Assembly: GCF_003119195.2 (NCBI RefSeq)
Contig: NZ_CP022261.1
Span: forward strand, 1-64,000
Direction of reading: 5' to 3'
From: Azospirillum baldaniorum
Lineage (GTDB): Bacteria; Pseudomonadota; Alphaproteobacteria; Azospirillales; Azospirillaceae
Length of the DNA: 64,000 nucleotides
This document shows, piece by piece, positions 52,445 through 61,312 of the stretch; within the stretch, counting starts at the first letter, position 1; the number at the start of each line of letters is the position of its first letter. The notes below the pieces were generated by a model. That model did no database searches, had not been told where the DNA came from, and worked only from the letters and a program-made list of their open reading frames with translations. The position numbers and the translations under genes are program-made.

Positions 52445-54535
52445 TTAGTATCCGATCAGTTCATTGTTGGTCGGGGGGAAATCGACCGGTCCGCCAAGGA
52501 TGCGCGACATGATCGTGGTGAGGGTGGCCGCATCGTTGTCAAACCCGCCATGACTTGTGGAGGTCGTCTCTGCGCTTCGTGAGTAGGCTTTCACGAGTTT
52601 ATTCGACGATGGAAGGCCAGTGTCGTAAATGGCCATGCCTGCCAGCGGGGTGTTTGCTTTTTCCTCATAGGCCCGAGAGACGAGGTAAAGCAGTGAGCGG
52701 CCGTATCCAGGCATACCTGCCACTCCAACTCTGTCGTTGAGTTCGAGATCGTTGCTTAGGTTGTAGAGATAAATCTTGTCCTTCAGCCTCAACGCTCCAC
52801 TGCCACGCAGGTACGAGCCGTAGGTGGCGTTAAAGAACTCAACTGTACAGGCAGGCGCCATGAGATGCACACTGCCGAGTTCGAGGTTCTGCAGCTCAAA
52901 ACGCCCGAGGGCTTCGAGAAAGCGGCCAAGCACGATGGCCCCGGCACTGTGCCCAACAAGGTGAAGCAGCGGTTTATGATCGGCGTTGTCGAGGCCGCGG
53001 AGCAACGGCGATAGACCGACCACGCCCCCGTCATACTCGACGCTCTTCGAAAAGGCGGCGGCTGCGTCTTGTTTCATGTTTCGCCACGCGGCACTGCCAA
53101 ACGCTTTGCCGATGCCGGTCTCGAAAATGAGATCGCCGATTATCCCCGCGACGCGTCCAGTCTCTGTGTGGGACAAGGGGCCGAACGCCTCATCGATGAA
53201 GCCGGAACCCCACATGAGATGGAAGTTGTAAATCCTATTGCGGCCGAAGATCTCGTGCCGCTTCCATGTGGCGATCCGGTTGGCCTCGTCGTCGAGTGTG
53301 TTGAGGCCACCGTGCGCATAGAGTATAAGATGATCGTAGCCGCGACCGCTGTTGGCATCGGGCTTGCTCAGCCGCTGCACCGTCTCATTCATCTCAAGGG
53401 GTGATGGCGACGCATAACGGCCCCCAGTGACGTAGCGGCCATCATCGATGTTGATGAAATGCCCGACGATGTCACCGCGGTTTGGCGCGGTTGAGATTTT
53501 GGGCGTGATTATCCCGGCCGGCACGGAGCGCGGAACGGCACTGAACGCGGATGGCGCGCGCACGCCGAGCTGCAGAACCCAAGCGTCCATGACATTTGCG
53601 GCCCAGTCCTCGTAGCGCCAATGCGCGATGCCGTTCTTACCCCATTGCGGACCCCAAGAGTTCAGAACCCAAAAGCCTTTGTCATCGTATCCGACAATAG
53701 CAAAAGCATGCCCACCCGCGGGTTCGCCACCAGGCTTGATGCGACCGTCGAGAGGCGAACTCCAATTCCCGTGGATCTGCGCCGAGACGTAGACAACACC
53801 AATCTCATTGAGGGCGGCATGGTAATCTGACAGGTCGGGTTGTACGCGATAATAGGCGCCGAGACGGATTTCGCGGGCTTCCTTGGCCATCTCGTAGGTT
53901 AGGGCCCACTCGCTGTCCTCCTGGGCAGCGTCCGGTGCAAGGCGCTCGCTGCAAACGCCGTTGCGGTAGAAGCCGCTAAGCGCGCCGCGAACGCTCGACC
54001 CCTCGTAGGCCGTTCCAGTCCACTCGTCATTGCGCTTGGCCATCTCGTAGAGCATGCGAGCGCTCACGCGCTTGGGCCTCTCAGCAATCACCGCTCGCGC
54101 GATCAAGCAGTCAATCACATGGGCGAGCGCGTAGCCCGTGCAACTCGACGACGCGCCTTGATCGCGCACTGAGAAGGCAAGCGACGGATAGATGCTGGCC
54201 TGGAGGGCTGCGAGATGCGGCTGGTAAATGCGGTCGCGGATGTCAGGCAAGTCTGGCAGCGCATCAAGCGTACGACCGGCAAGTTCCTGGGGTTTTGCGC
54301 TGAACTCACGATTGCCGATCTTGATTGTCCGGTTTGGGCGGTGCGACGCGGCCTCAGCCACTGCATCGGAAGGAATTGCGTCGGGCTGTGCCGGTGCTAA
54401 CGCTTCGGCACCAAGGGCATCAGACGCATCGCGGGGCTGCATAGGCTCTAAGTGAGGACGCCCTGGAGATAACGGCGATTTGATATCGCCCTTAGTTTTC
54501 TTATTCCGATTTCCTGATCTGACCGACCGTGCCAT
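52445..54535 (-). CDS. Papain-like (C1) peptidase fused to an alpha/beta-hydrolase
   Basis: 696 residues from the ATG at 54535, chosen because AAAGGGG precedes it; the frame extends upstream without a better site. The N-terminus is basic and disordered. A C1 peptidase domain follows: VRDQGASSSCTGYALAHVI (Cys near 131), GGHAFAIVGYDDKGFWVLN (His near 273) and NSWGPQWGKNG (Asn), the order and spacing of papain-family enzymes. The C-terminal half is a serine hydrolase: DHLILYAHGGLN, then HLVGHSAGAIVLGRFLEALG with the GHSAG nucleophile elbow (about 528), and DTGLPSSNKLV near the end. No signal peptide, so it may act inside the cell. Such a peptidase-hydrolase fusion is unusual; a conflict or effector role is inference. 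Confidence 0.82.
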   Translation of the reverse strand: MARSVRSGNRNKKTKGDIKSPLSPGRPHLEPMQPRDASDALGAEALAPAQPDAIPSDAVAEAASHRPNRTIKIGNREFSAKPQELAGRTLDALPDLPDIRDRIYQPHLAALQASIYPSLAFSVRDQGASSSCTGYALAHVIDCLIARAVIAERPKRVSARMLYEMAKRNDEWTGTAYEGSSVRGALSGFYRNGVCSERLAPDAAQEDSEWALTYEMAKEAREIRLGAYYRVQPDLSDYHAALNEIGVVYVSAQIHGNWSSPLDGRIKPGGEPAGGHAFAIVGYDDKGFWVLNSWGPQWGKNGIAHWRYEDWAANVMDAWVLQLGVRAPSAFSAVPRSVPAGIITPKISTAPNRGDIVGHFINIDDGRYVTGGRYASPSPLEMNETVQRLSKPDANSGRGYDHLILYAHGGLNTLDDEANRIATWKRHEIFGRNRIYNFHLMWGSGFIDEAFGPLSHTETGRVAGIIGDLIFETGIGKAFGSAAWRNMKQDAAAAFSKSVEYDGGVVGLSPLLRGLDNADHKPLLHLVGHSAGAIVLGRFLEALGRFELQNLELGSVHLMAPACTVEFFNATYGSYLRGSGALRLKDKIYLYNLSNDLELNDRVGVAGMPGYGRSLLYLVSRAYEEKANTPLAGMAIYDTGLPSSNKLVKAYSRSAETTSTSHGGFDNDAATLTTIMSRILGGPVDFPPTNNELIGY

Positions 54536-55023
54536 AACGCACCCCTTTCTTGCACGTTGGGGGCAAAATGAGCGGCTTAAAATCTTGACCCGCTCCAAGC
54601 GGCGTCTTATCGGAATGCTGGCCCAATTCGCTTCGGGCGTCGATTGCTACGTTTGGTGACTGGCCTGGAAAGAAAGTACATTTACGGTACCTCTTCGGTG
54701 GACACTTCCGGAGATTGCGGTCGCCACGCGATCGGTCCTCCATCCATACGCTGTCAGCCATCCGACCTACGCACCATCCGAACCCCGCCGTCGGACAGCG
54801 CGTCAGCAACACTGCTCACGAGGCGAGCCATGCCACAACGCATGCCCCGTCTCGCGATGCCTCACCAAGCCGGCGGCCCAGCGTCGCGGTCAGATCGCGG
54901 ACGGGAACGCCTCGCCGCCACAACTGGCCGTTCCGTCGATGTGGCCAACCCAGTCCGTGCGCCGGGTGGGGTGGGCTGGTATAGCACCGACAGCGCACCC
55001 GGCGTCCAAGGAGCGTCCCAGGA
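54536..55023. other. Intergenic region between the peptidase-hydrolase and HU genes
   Basis: About 490 bases without a convincing gene. Open frames are GC-biased and Pro/Arg/Ser-rich without a start and ribosome binding site. The part next to 54536 must hold the promoter of the peptidase-hydrolase gene, with AT-rich patches near 54570-54590 and 54650-54690. I see no terminator hairpin with a T-run after the HU gene. Confidence 0.4.
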
Positions 55024-55308
55024 TCAGACGGCTTCGGCGTTGACGGCGTCCTTGAGGGCTTTGCCGGCGGAGAACTTCGGTGCCTTGGAAGCGGCGATCT
55101 TGATCTCCGCACCGGTCTGCGGGTTGCGGCCCGTACGCTCGCCGCGCTCGGCGATCTCGAACTGGCCGAAGCCCGGCAGCTTGACCGTCTCCCCCTTGAC
55201 CAGCGCGTCCTGCAGGCTCTCCAGAACCGCGTCCAGCGCCTTGCCGGCGTCGGCCTTCGTGCCGCCCAGCTTGCCGGCGATCGCGTCGATGAGGTCGGCC
55301 TTCGTCAT
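55024..55308 (-). CDS. hup: HU-family nucleoid protein
   Basis: 94 residues: MTKADLIDAIAGKLGGTKAD, then LKLPGFGQFE-like VKLPGFGQFEIAERGERTGR, NPQTGAEIKIAASKAPKFSA and GKALKDAVN. These are the DNA-binding arms and core of the HU/IHF family (GRNPQTG is the arm tip). It bends DNA and may help open the nearby iteron origin, as HU or IHF does for many plasmids (family knowledge; the local role is inference). The start is the ATG at 55308 with TGGGGGCAAGAA upstream; an upstream extension in the same frame lacks a ribosome binding site. Confidence 0.93.
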   Translation of the reverse strand: MTKADLIDAIAGKLGGTKADAGKALDAVLESLQDALVKGETVKLPGFGQFEIAERGERTGRNPQTGAEIKIAASKAPKFSAGKALKDAVNAEAV

Positions 55309-55464
55309 TTCTTGCCCCCATAATGTGCGAAAGAAGCCGGTGTGATCCCCTCCGGCTTTTCGAAAATGAGTTAACGCGACCGGCACCGTCCGCGCAACAG
55401 GGACCTATCACAGGGCCGCGTGGCTGCTTTCAGCCGGCTTGGGCTGTGGAGGCTTGGTCCGCCG

Positions 55465-55908
55465 CTACCGACCGAGCCTGATCTGTACCCATCCCGACTG
55501 ACCGCAACCTTGACAACGCATGCGGTCTGGCAGGGTGGTCAGCGGATCGTCCGGCCCGGCAAGCCCGCGCCGGCACAATTCCACGACGTCGATCGCACGC
55601 TGCCGGTGACAAGCCCGGCAGTGGGCGACGACGGTGCATGCCGGTTCGCCAACGGCACCGAGGTGAAGGTGGTAATAAGGCGCAGGAGGCGCTCCGATGG
55701 TCCGGTAGCGGATGCTCTCAGCGCCATGCAGCGGACAGGCGCTTTCCGCCATGGCCCGCATGACGGAACAGTTCGGGCCGTATCGGCACATGAGCGCGAC
55801 GACGTCCAGCGGCCCGCTCCAGTCGCAGGATAGGCAGAAAAGGTCGACAGAGGCCGTGATCCGCAACGTGTCGCGAATCCGCATGGTCGGAAACGGTATC
55901 AAACCCAT
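55465..55908 (-). CDS. Zinc-ribbon-like protein, 147 residues
   Basis: The ATG at 55908 follows GGAGGAGCAGG, a strong ribosome binding site. The product has paired Cys motifs: LFCLSCDWSGPLDVVALMC, ACPLHGAES, CRACHRQRAIDVVELCRRG and DRMRCQGCGQSG. Several such pairs suggest two or more zinc ribbons and a nucleic-acid-binding or primase-accessory role. Its position between hup and the iteron origin supports a replication-linked function, but the family is not recognised. Confidence 0.65.
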   Translation of the reverse strand: MGLIPFPTMRIRDTLRITASVDLFCLSCDWSGPLDVVALMCRYGPNCSVMRAMAESACPLHGAESIRYRTIGAPPAPYYHLHLGAVGEPACTVVAHCRACHRQRAIDVVELCRRGLAGPDDPLTTLPDRMRCQGCGQSGWVQIRLGR

Positions 55909-56020
55909 CCTGCTCCTCCGTCCCCGCGCTCGACCTGGGTTCGCAAGGCTACAATGGGAACAGAAACAGAACAAGCAATGGGCTGGTTTCTCAAAGCAGC
56001 TTCCGCTGGGAGGCGCTCTG

Positions 56021-56593
56021 ATCCTTACCGCTTGGGGGCCATCCTAATCCTTACCGCTCGGGGGACAAAGGCTCAGCCATGTCGATGCAATCCTTACCGC
56101 TTGGGGGCGAGGGGATGCGCGGCGCGCATTGACCTGTTAGGAATCGGGCTTCCGACGAGGCGCTTAAAGCGCCATCCTTACGTCTTGGGGGCGTTGCTTT
56201 GTCATGCTGCCCCCAAGACGTAAGGGTAGAGCCATCCGGCCAGAGAAACACGGCAGGCCATGGTCCCCCAGTTGGTAAGGATCTGGGGCTGAGTCGCCGT
56301 CGGTAAGCCCTGTGTGCCGATCAGAGCCTCCGGATGATGTCGGAGCACCTCCCACATCCCGTCTCGACGAAAGTCATTTTTGCTCTGTTCGGATTCAAAA
56401 GAGATTCATAACCCTGAAACCCCACGGATTCCGGCGAGTCGCGCGCCGTGATCCTTACGGATCGGGGGCACAACGCTTACTTGGCGGGGGCGGTTGCCAC
56501 ACCCCCCGGGGCGTAAGGGAATACCCCCAAGACGTAAGGATGGCGAATTCTTGCTCCGGAAATCCTTTCCTTACTTGTTATCGACGTAAGGAT
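56021..56593. other. oriV: Plasmid origin of replication (iteron type)
   Basis: Directly upstream of the rep gene lies a gene-free stretch carrying at least nine copies of an iteron with core CCTTAC...GGGGGC in both orientations, and an AT-richer patch around 56385-56415 that could be the opening region. A DnaA box was not found with confidence (TTATCGAC near 56579 is only partial). The layout, iterons next to a Rep_3 gene, is that of iteron-controlled plasmid origins (family knowledge). Confidence 0.8.
56021..56593. repeat. Iterons, consensus ATCCTTACsnnnTGGGGGC
   Basis: Forward copies start at 56021, 56047, 56090, 56174 and 56451. Inverse copies are at 56209-56226, 56264-56282, 56502-56520, 56523-56541 and a half copy at 56581-56593. 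The pair 56174-56192 and 56209-56226 forms a near-perfect inverted repeat around a 16-base gap. A further match (TAAGGATCGGGGC) overlaps the rep stop codon at 57955. Spacing is irregular. These are the expected binding sites of the Rep protein, with the inverse copies nearest rep suited to autoregulation. Confidence 0.85.
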
Positions 56594-56629
56594 TGACCTA
56601 CCATTGCCCGACCGACAGGAAGGACGGGC

Positions 56630-57958
56630 ATGCCGAAAGCGCGACGCACCAAGGACCTGCACACGCCGGAAGCTCCTCGGACGGAGTCCAGCGGTCCGTC
56701 CATGTTGATCGTCGAACCTGGCAGCCTTGACGGCAAAACGATCATCGATGCAATCCCCGAGCCTGGGCCCGGCTCCGCACAGTCCGCTCTTGCCGTTTTG
56801 GGCGAAGCGTCTGTTCCGACCGAGGTGGGACTGACGGCGCGTGTCGCAAGCGCCACCTTCGAGCGCGATGGCTACAAGCATCTGATCAAAGCGGCGGAAG
56901 CCGTTTACAGCTATCCCGCAAACGGCGCGCGATTGTCGCTGCCGGCGCAGAAGATGCTGAACTTCATGATTCATCTGGCAGGAAGCCAGAATTTCGCAAA
57001 CAGACTGTACCGACTGCCCAAACGGGTGGTCCGTGGCAACCACAAGGGCAATGAGCGAATCTTCGATGCGTTGAAGGAAATTTTCGACTCAAGTCTTGTT
57101 GTCATCGGTCCATTTCGTGGGCGCCGATCCCGTGCGGAGTTGCGGATACTGAGCAGCTACGTCCGTCCGGAAGAGGAGGACGACACCGACGCCGCTGACA
57201 TCCATTTTCAATTCACCGACGCCTTCTTGGAGATTCAGCGCACCTCGCAACTGTGGGCCAAGTTGTCCGGTCCGGCGATGGTCAAGGTGACCAGCACCTA
57301 TGCGCTGAAGCTCTACGAAATCGGAATGCAGCGTTACCAGATGGACTATCCGTCGCTGGAGTTGGACATCGACACTCTGCGCAAACTTCTGAACGTACCG
57401 GACGGCGCCTACAAAGATTTCGGCATTCTGCGTACACGCACCATTGACCGCGCCATCGCGGAGGTCAACCATCTCGCTCCCTTCCGGGTCAGCATGCCCG
57501 AGGACAAGATCAAACGGCGCGGGCGAAAAATCGAAGCCGTGACGTTGGACTTTGCCGCCAAGGACGAAGAGGAGGTGGTGGAAACCTTCCTGGAGCGTGA
57601 GCGGCACAGCGCCGGTCGGCGCGCCCGCCGAAGTGGAACCGTCGAACGTCTGGCCATCCCGGCAACGATCGAGCCGGGGCCGCTCCCCGATGCGGACGAT
57701 GTGAACGCCTTGTGGGCCGCCGCCCTGCACGCGCTGAAGGGAAAGGTGCCGGCGCCGCTGCTCAACGAGCTGACGCCGTTGCGGGTTGAGGACGTCGCGC
57801 ATGGCGTCCGCCGTCTGGTCCTCCAGACGCGCACTGCCGCGACGGCAGACGCGGCGGGCATGAATCACTGGCCGACCATCAAATCGGCCCTGTCATCCTT
57901 GACGATGGGGCTGATTGCGGATGTGGCGTTCGAGGCAGCGGCACGCCGCGGCAAGTAA
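56630..57958 (+). CDS. repA: Plasmid replication initiator, Rep_3 (RepB/RepA) family
   Basis: 442 residues. After a variable N-terminus the protein has the two winged-helix domains of Rep_3 initiators: LSLPAQKMLNFMIHLAGSQN, RIFDALKEIFDSSLVV, then MVKVTSTYALKLYEIGMQRY and LDIDTLRKLLNVPDGAYKDF with ILRTRTIDRAIAEVN (family knowledge). It would bind the iterons immediately upstream and recruit the host helicase. The C-terminal 120 residues are an extra helical domain (ALWAAALHALKGKVPAPLLN), reminiscent of the DnaA-N-like tails on some plasmid Rep proteins. Start is the ATG preceded by GGAAGGACGGGC. Confidence 0.9.
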   Translation: MPKARRTKDLHTPEAPRTESSGPSMLIVEPGSLDGKTIIDAIPEPGPGSAQSALAVLGEASVPTEVGLTARVASATFERDGYKHLIKAAEAVYSYPANGARLSLPAQKMLNFMIHLAGSQNFANRLYRLPKRVVRGNHKGNERIFDALKEIFDSSLVVIGPFRGRRSRAELRILSSYVRPEEEDDTDAADIHFQFTDAFLEIQRTSQLWAKLSGPAMVKVTSTYALKLYEIGMQRYQMDYPSLELDIDTLRKLLNVPDGAYKDFGILRTRTIDRAIAEVNHLAPFRVSMPEDKIKRRGRKIEAVTLDFAAKDEEEVVETFLERERHSAGRRARRSGTVERLAIPATIEPGPLPDADDVNALWAAALHALKGKVPAPLLNELTPLRVEDVAHGVRRLVLQTRTAATADAAGMNHWPTIKSALSSLTMGLIADVAFEAAARRGK

Positions 57959-58089
57959 GGATCGGGGCTCTGTACTCCTGATCTACGCGCCGGTCGGTAC
58001 ACTGGTGGTGATGGGCGTCGGGAGGATGCCAGCGAGCTGGAGGGCGTGTACGGCGATACACCCGGCCTGGGCACAGTCGTAGGGCCGGC
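57959..58089. other. Short intergenic segment, convergent gene ends
   Basis: About 130 bases between the stops of repA and the HNH gene. The start overlaps an iteron-like TAAGGATCGGGGC. No obvious terminator with a T-run is visible. Confidence 0.35.
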
Positions 58090-59019
58090 TCAATCTTCCA
58101 TGCCGCGCACCACGTTGAGCCATTCGAGGAAGTCAGGCAGCCCGTACTCGTTCTTGCCGAGATTGCAGGCGAGATGGGTGATTTGGACGTTGTCTTCCGA
58201 GTAGGCGCCGTCACCGCTGTCCTTGCGGTCGGCGGACGGCTGAAGCATGCGGTTGGTGCTCCTGGTCACCAGCAGGCCGTCGCACAGCGCGCAGCGTCCC
58301 TCCTGGGCCTGCCACTTGCGGGTCAACATCGGAACGAGGTCGGAGATGTTCGGCGCGAACCGCTGCGGGTTGATGCGGACGTTGCGCTCGCCACCGCACT
58401 GGACGCGCTCGATAATGCGCTGAGCCATGCGGCCGATCTCGCCCTTTACGCTGTCGTCCAGCGCCGTTGTCAGGGCGTCCTTGCGGTCCTCGACGTAGCG
58501 TGTCACGTCGCCACGCAACCGCAGCGTCACTTCGGCGATGTCCAGATCCATGACCTGTTCGCGCTCCGCCCCCTCGGCCAGCACGACGCCGCCACGGTTC
58601 CGGAGGAGGGCGAAGGACCTGTAGGCGGAGGGAATCACGTCGTGGGCGTCGGGATACGGCGGGCCTAAGAGGTTGGCGGCGCGCAGCACAGCCATGGAGA
58701 AAGGCCAGCGGTTACCCCACCGGGCGAGTTTCCTCCTCCAGACCTCGGGAGGTACGATGTTGCCGGTGCTGATCACCTGATTGGGTTCGATCACCACAGC
58801 GGAGATGAGCCGCCCCCGGTGCGCCGGATCCTCGGTCATCTCGGCGTTGGTGGTGCCGACGTAGACCAGCACGTCGCGCCCAGGCTTGAAATCGGCGGTT
58901 AGCCGCGCGCCCACGGACTTCTTCGTGAAGCTCACGCATGGCCAGTCGTCGCCGATCTGACCCCACTCCGACTTCAAGAAGACCTTGCCACCTGGCTCCA
59001 TAAAATTGCGTACCTTCAC
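58090..59019 (-). CDS. HNH-type nuclease-like protein, 309 residues
   Basis: A GTG at 59019 preceded by GGAGGGAGGC was chosen. The C-terminal 70 residues form a treble-clef HNH-like motif: CALCDGLLVTRST, then LQPSADRKDSGDGAYSEDNV and THLACNLGKNEYGLPDFLEW. The pattern C-x2-C ... SxDRxD...GY..DN...LxCN..KN is that of HNH endonucleases found in phages and defence genes, although the first His of the usual HNH is replaced (family knowledge). The N-terminal 220 residues are unrecognised (FLKSEWGQIGDDWPCVSFTK, RDVLVYVGTTN). It is convergent with repA and shares a promoter region with the next gene. Function is probably DNA cleavage. Confidence 0.65.
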   Translation of the reverse strand: MKVRNFMEPGGKVFLKSEWGQIGDDWPCVSFTKKSVGARLTADFKPGRDVLVYVGTTNAEMTEDPAHRGRLISAVVIEPNQVISTGNIVPPEVWRRKLARWGNRWPFSMAVLRAANLLGPPYPDAHDVIPSAYRSFALLRNRGGVVLAEGAEREQVMDLDIAEVTLRLRGDVTRYVEDRKDALTTALDDSVKGEIGRMAQRIIERVQCGGERNVRINPQRFAPNISDLVPMLTRKWQAQEGRCALCDGLLVTRSTNRMLQPSADRKDSGDGAYSEDNVQITHLACNLGKNEYGLPDFLEWLNVVRGMED

Positions 59020-59203
59020 GCCTCCCTCCGCTCCGCGCCACCGCCAAGCGTGAACTATACCATGCGTCGCCCGCCCGTCATCGCCAGACGCATCGGGGGC
59101 TCGTCGCGCCACCAGCGGCAAAGGGCTACGATTTCGCCTTCTTTGCAAGCGGGTCTGCTCTGGCTGCATGATGCCGGCGTTTACCCGCAGACAGAGACGA
59201 GCG

Positions 59204-59845
59204 ATGGACGAGCCGAGGCATCCCACCAAGAACCCCTACTGGCACGAACTCGACAAATCGCACGTCGTTGACCGTGACGAAATCCGTAACCTTTGCCTCG
59301 AATGCCTGCACGTCGTGTTGGCCAGCAACTCCATGTTGGCACTGTGGGTCGATGACCACAAGGAACCCCCGTGGGAGTTCCCAAACCTCGCTGCGTTGCA
59401 CCACAGGAGTGCCGAGGCCAGGCTTTCCCGCAGCCTGCTGAAGCTGGCCGTCCTCGTCAGGACGTTCGACGACCAATGCCGAGAAACGCCCGGCTACCTT
59501 GATCACAGGCGTAAGATCAACAGCGAGCAGGGCCCGTTCGGAAGCTTCCACGAAGGCGATGGGGAACTGGGGATTTGCGAGAGCTGCAACAAGATCATCC
59601 ACGCCAACGATTTCCGTCCGGTCTACGACAACAGCAGCGCCCCTCGCGACGAGGGAGTGTGGTCGATGGACGGCACCGTCGAGCTCACCGGCTGCGATCG
59701 GCAGCGGGGATGGCTGGTGGGCCTGAACGTGTTCTCCTTCCTGGAGGCGGCCATCGACCTGACCTCATTTGGGTGTCCACAAGAGCACTCGGCGGATGCG
59801 GCGGGGCCGTTGATGCCGGAGACTTCCGTCCGCCGGGTGACATGA
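59204..59845 (+). CDS. Hypothetical protein, 213 residues
   Basis: The ATG (MDEPRHPTKNPYWHELDKSH) is favoured over upstream ones because the sequence becomes protein-like there. Recognisable features are KSHVVDRDEIRNLCLECLHV, LLKLAVLVRTFDDQCRE and a Cys pair, LGICESCNKIIHAND. The last 60 residues read VWSMDGTVELTGCDRQRGW and a hydrophobic patch, not long enough for a membrane segment. No known family. It is divergent from the HNH gene and 90 bases ahead of an AAA ATPase gene, so these three may be a small module. Confidence 0.6.
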   Translation: MDEPRHPTKNPYWHELDKSHVVDRDEIRNLCLECLHVVLASNSMLALWVDDHKEPPWEFPNLAALHHRSAEARLSRSLLKLAVLVRTFDDQCRETPGYLDHRRKINSEQGPFGSFHEGDGELGICESCNKIIHANDFRPVYDNSSAPRDEGVWSMDGTVELTGCDRQRGWLVGLNVFSFLEAAIDLTSFGCPQEHSADAAGPLMPETSVRRVT

Positions 59846-59933
59846 CAGCCGGGCGGACGCAATCGCGTGAACACTCCCGCCGCTTCCGCTATAAGGGACG
59901 CCTCTTACCGGGACGGATAGGTGGAGTCGCGCA

Positions 59934-61118
59934 TTGGATCCCTACTGCAACCCGTATCGCCCGGGCGCCGGCACGCGTCCGCTGATCCTCTCGGGCCGTC
60001 AGGCTGAAATCGATGCAGTCACCAAGCTGTACAAGATGGTGAAGGCGGGGGCGCCGCAGCGTTCGATCATGTTCTACGGCCTCCGCGGCGTTGGGAAGAC
60101 CGTCCTGCTGAACGAGGCCGAGCGCATCGCCGAGGAGGAAGGCTACCGCATCGAGCATATGGAGCTGGCGGAGGGGATCGACTTCCGCGGCGAGATCGCC
60201 AAAGCCGTCCGGAAGCTGCTTCTCCGGGCCAATATGTTTGAACGGGCCAAGGACTTCGGGATTTCCGCCCTACGGGTGCTGAAGGCTTTCACCATCGGAA
60301 TCCCCGACGGGCCGGAGTTCAGGCTCGACATCGATGCCGCGCTCGGGCAAGCCGACTCCGGGGACCTGAAGTCCGACCTCACCGACCTGTTCGTGGCGCT
60401 CGGAGAGGCCGCCCGGTCGTCGGGAACGCCCGTCGGATTGCTGATCGACGAGGTGCAGTACCTCGACGAGGACGGCCTCGCCGGGCTGATCGCCGCCAGC
60501 CACCGCATCTCGCAGAGGGCCCTGCCCGTTGTCTTCGTCTGCGCTGGGCTGCCGCAGATCGCCGCCCTCTCCGGCGACGCCCGGTCGTACGCGGAGCGGC
60601 TTTTCGACTTTCGGCCTGTCGAGAACCTGCGGCGCGACGCCGCCACCGAGGCCCTGGTCGGCCCGGCCCGGGAGCGGGACGTCCACTTCACTCCGGACGC
60701 CGTGGAGCACATTTTGGACATCACGGAAGGCTATCCCTACTTCATCCAAGAGTTCGGTAAGCACGCGTGGGAGCAGGCCCTCGCCAACCCGATCACCAAG
60801 GTTGATGCCGAGATCGCACGCTATGAGGCGACGAAGGCCCTCGACGCAAGCTTCTTCAAAGTCCGTATCGACCGGGCGACGACCGGCGAGAAGAGGTTCC
60901 TCGCCGCCATGGCCGAGATCGGCAGCGGCCCCTACCGCATCGCCGATGTGGCCGCCCACATGCATAAGAAGGTGGAACAGATCGGCCCGGCGCGTGCGAC
61001 CCTGATCCGCAAGGGGTTCGTGTACGCCCCACAGCATGCCTTCATCGACTTCACCGTTCCCCAGTTCGACCAGTTCGCACGTCGGTTCTTCAATCTCGAC
61101 GAGCCCGTAGAAGATTAA
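59934..61118 (+). CDS. AAA ATPase (Orc1/Cdc6-like, STAND-like), 394 residues
   Basis: A TTG start with AGGTGGAG upstream gives LDPYCNPYRPGAGTRPLILS, which matches the usual beginning (NPYRPGAG) of this type of stand-alone ATPase. Walker A is YGLRGVGKTVLL (about 48), Walker B LLIDEVQYLDED (about 169), sensor-1 region VVFVCAGLPQ, and a C-terminal winged-helix (RFLAAMAEIGSGPYRIADVA, LIRKGFVYAPQHAFIDFTV). The fold is close to archaeal Orc1 and MoxR-unlike ATPases found in mobile elements (family knowledge). Its stop codon overlaps the stop of a convergent small gene by four bases. It may serve plasmid maintenance or a conflict module; undecided. Confidence 0.8.
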   Translation: MDPYCNPYRPGAGTRPLILSGRQAEIDAVTKLYKMVKAGAPQRSIMFYGLRGVGKTVLLNEAERIAEEEGYRIEHMELAEGIDFRGEIAKAVRKLLLRANMFERAKDFGISALRVLKAFTIGIPDGPEFRLDIDAALGQADSGDLKSDLTDLFVALGEAARSSGTPVGLLIDEVQYLDEDGLAGLIAASHRISQRALPVVFVCAGLPQIAALSGDARSYAERLFDFRPVENLRRDAATEALVGPARERDVHFTPDAVEHILDITEGYPYFIQEFGKHAWEQALANPITKVDAEIARYEATKALDASFFKVRIDRATTGEKRFLAAMAEIGSGPYRIADVAAHMHKKVEQIGPARATLIRKGFVYAPQHAFIDFTVPQFDQFARRFFNLDEPVED

Positions 61119-61306
61119 CCGCAGGTCGGTTCATTCGGTCCGCCGTCCCGGCGCGTCGGGGCAGCCCCATGCCGGGAGGCGAGCTTGCTGGCCGCGGCCG
61201 CCACCACCTGCTCGACTGGCAGGCTGGCCTCGGCGGCGAACCGGGCGTAGCTGTCCGTCCGCCAGGATATAAGAAGCCGTGTGGAATGCAGATCGAGCCT
61301 TTCCAC
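61115..61306 (-). CDS. 63-residue protein at the end of the virB operon
   Basis: A GTG start six bases after the virB11 stop region opens VERLDLHSTRLLISWRTDSY, then FAAEASLPVEQVVAAAASKL and a basic tail. It is amphipathic-helical and lacks a signal peptide. The close spacing to virB11 suggests it is the last gene of this transfer operon. No known family. The stop overlaps that of the AAA ATPase gene on the other strand. Confidence 0.5.
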   Translation of the reverse strand: MERLDLHSTRLLISWRTDSYARFAAEASLPVEQVVAAAASKLASRHGAAPTRRDGGPNEPTCG

Positions 61307-61312
61307 AGCAGT

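Noticed and set aside
54644..55345. 233-codon frame opposite the HU gene and its downstream region
   Set aside because: Ser/Pro/Arg-rich shadow; HU on the other strand is unmistakable.
56021..56593. CRISPR array
   Set aside because: Repeats are short, in both orientations, irregularly spaced and next to a Rep_3 gene; no cas genes. They are iterons.
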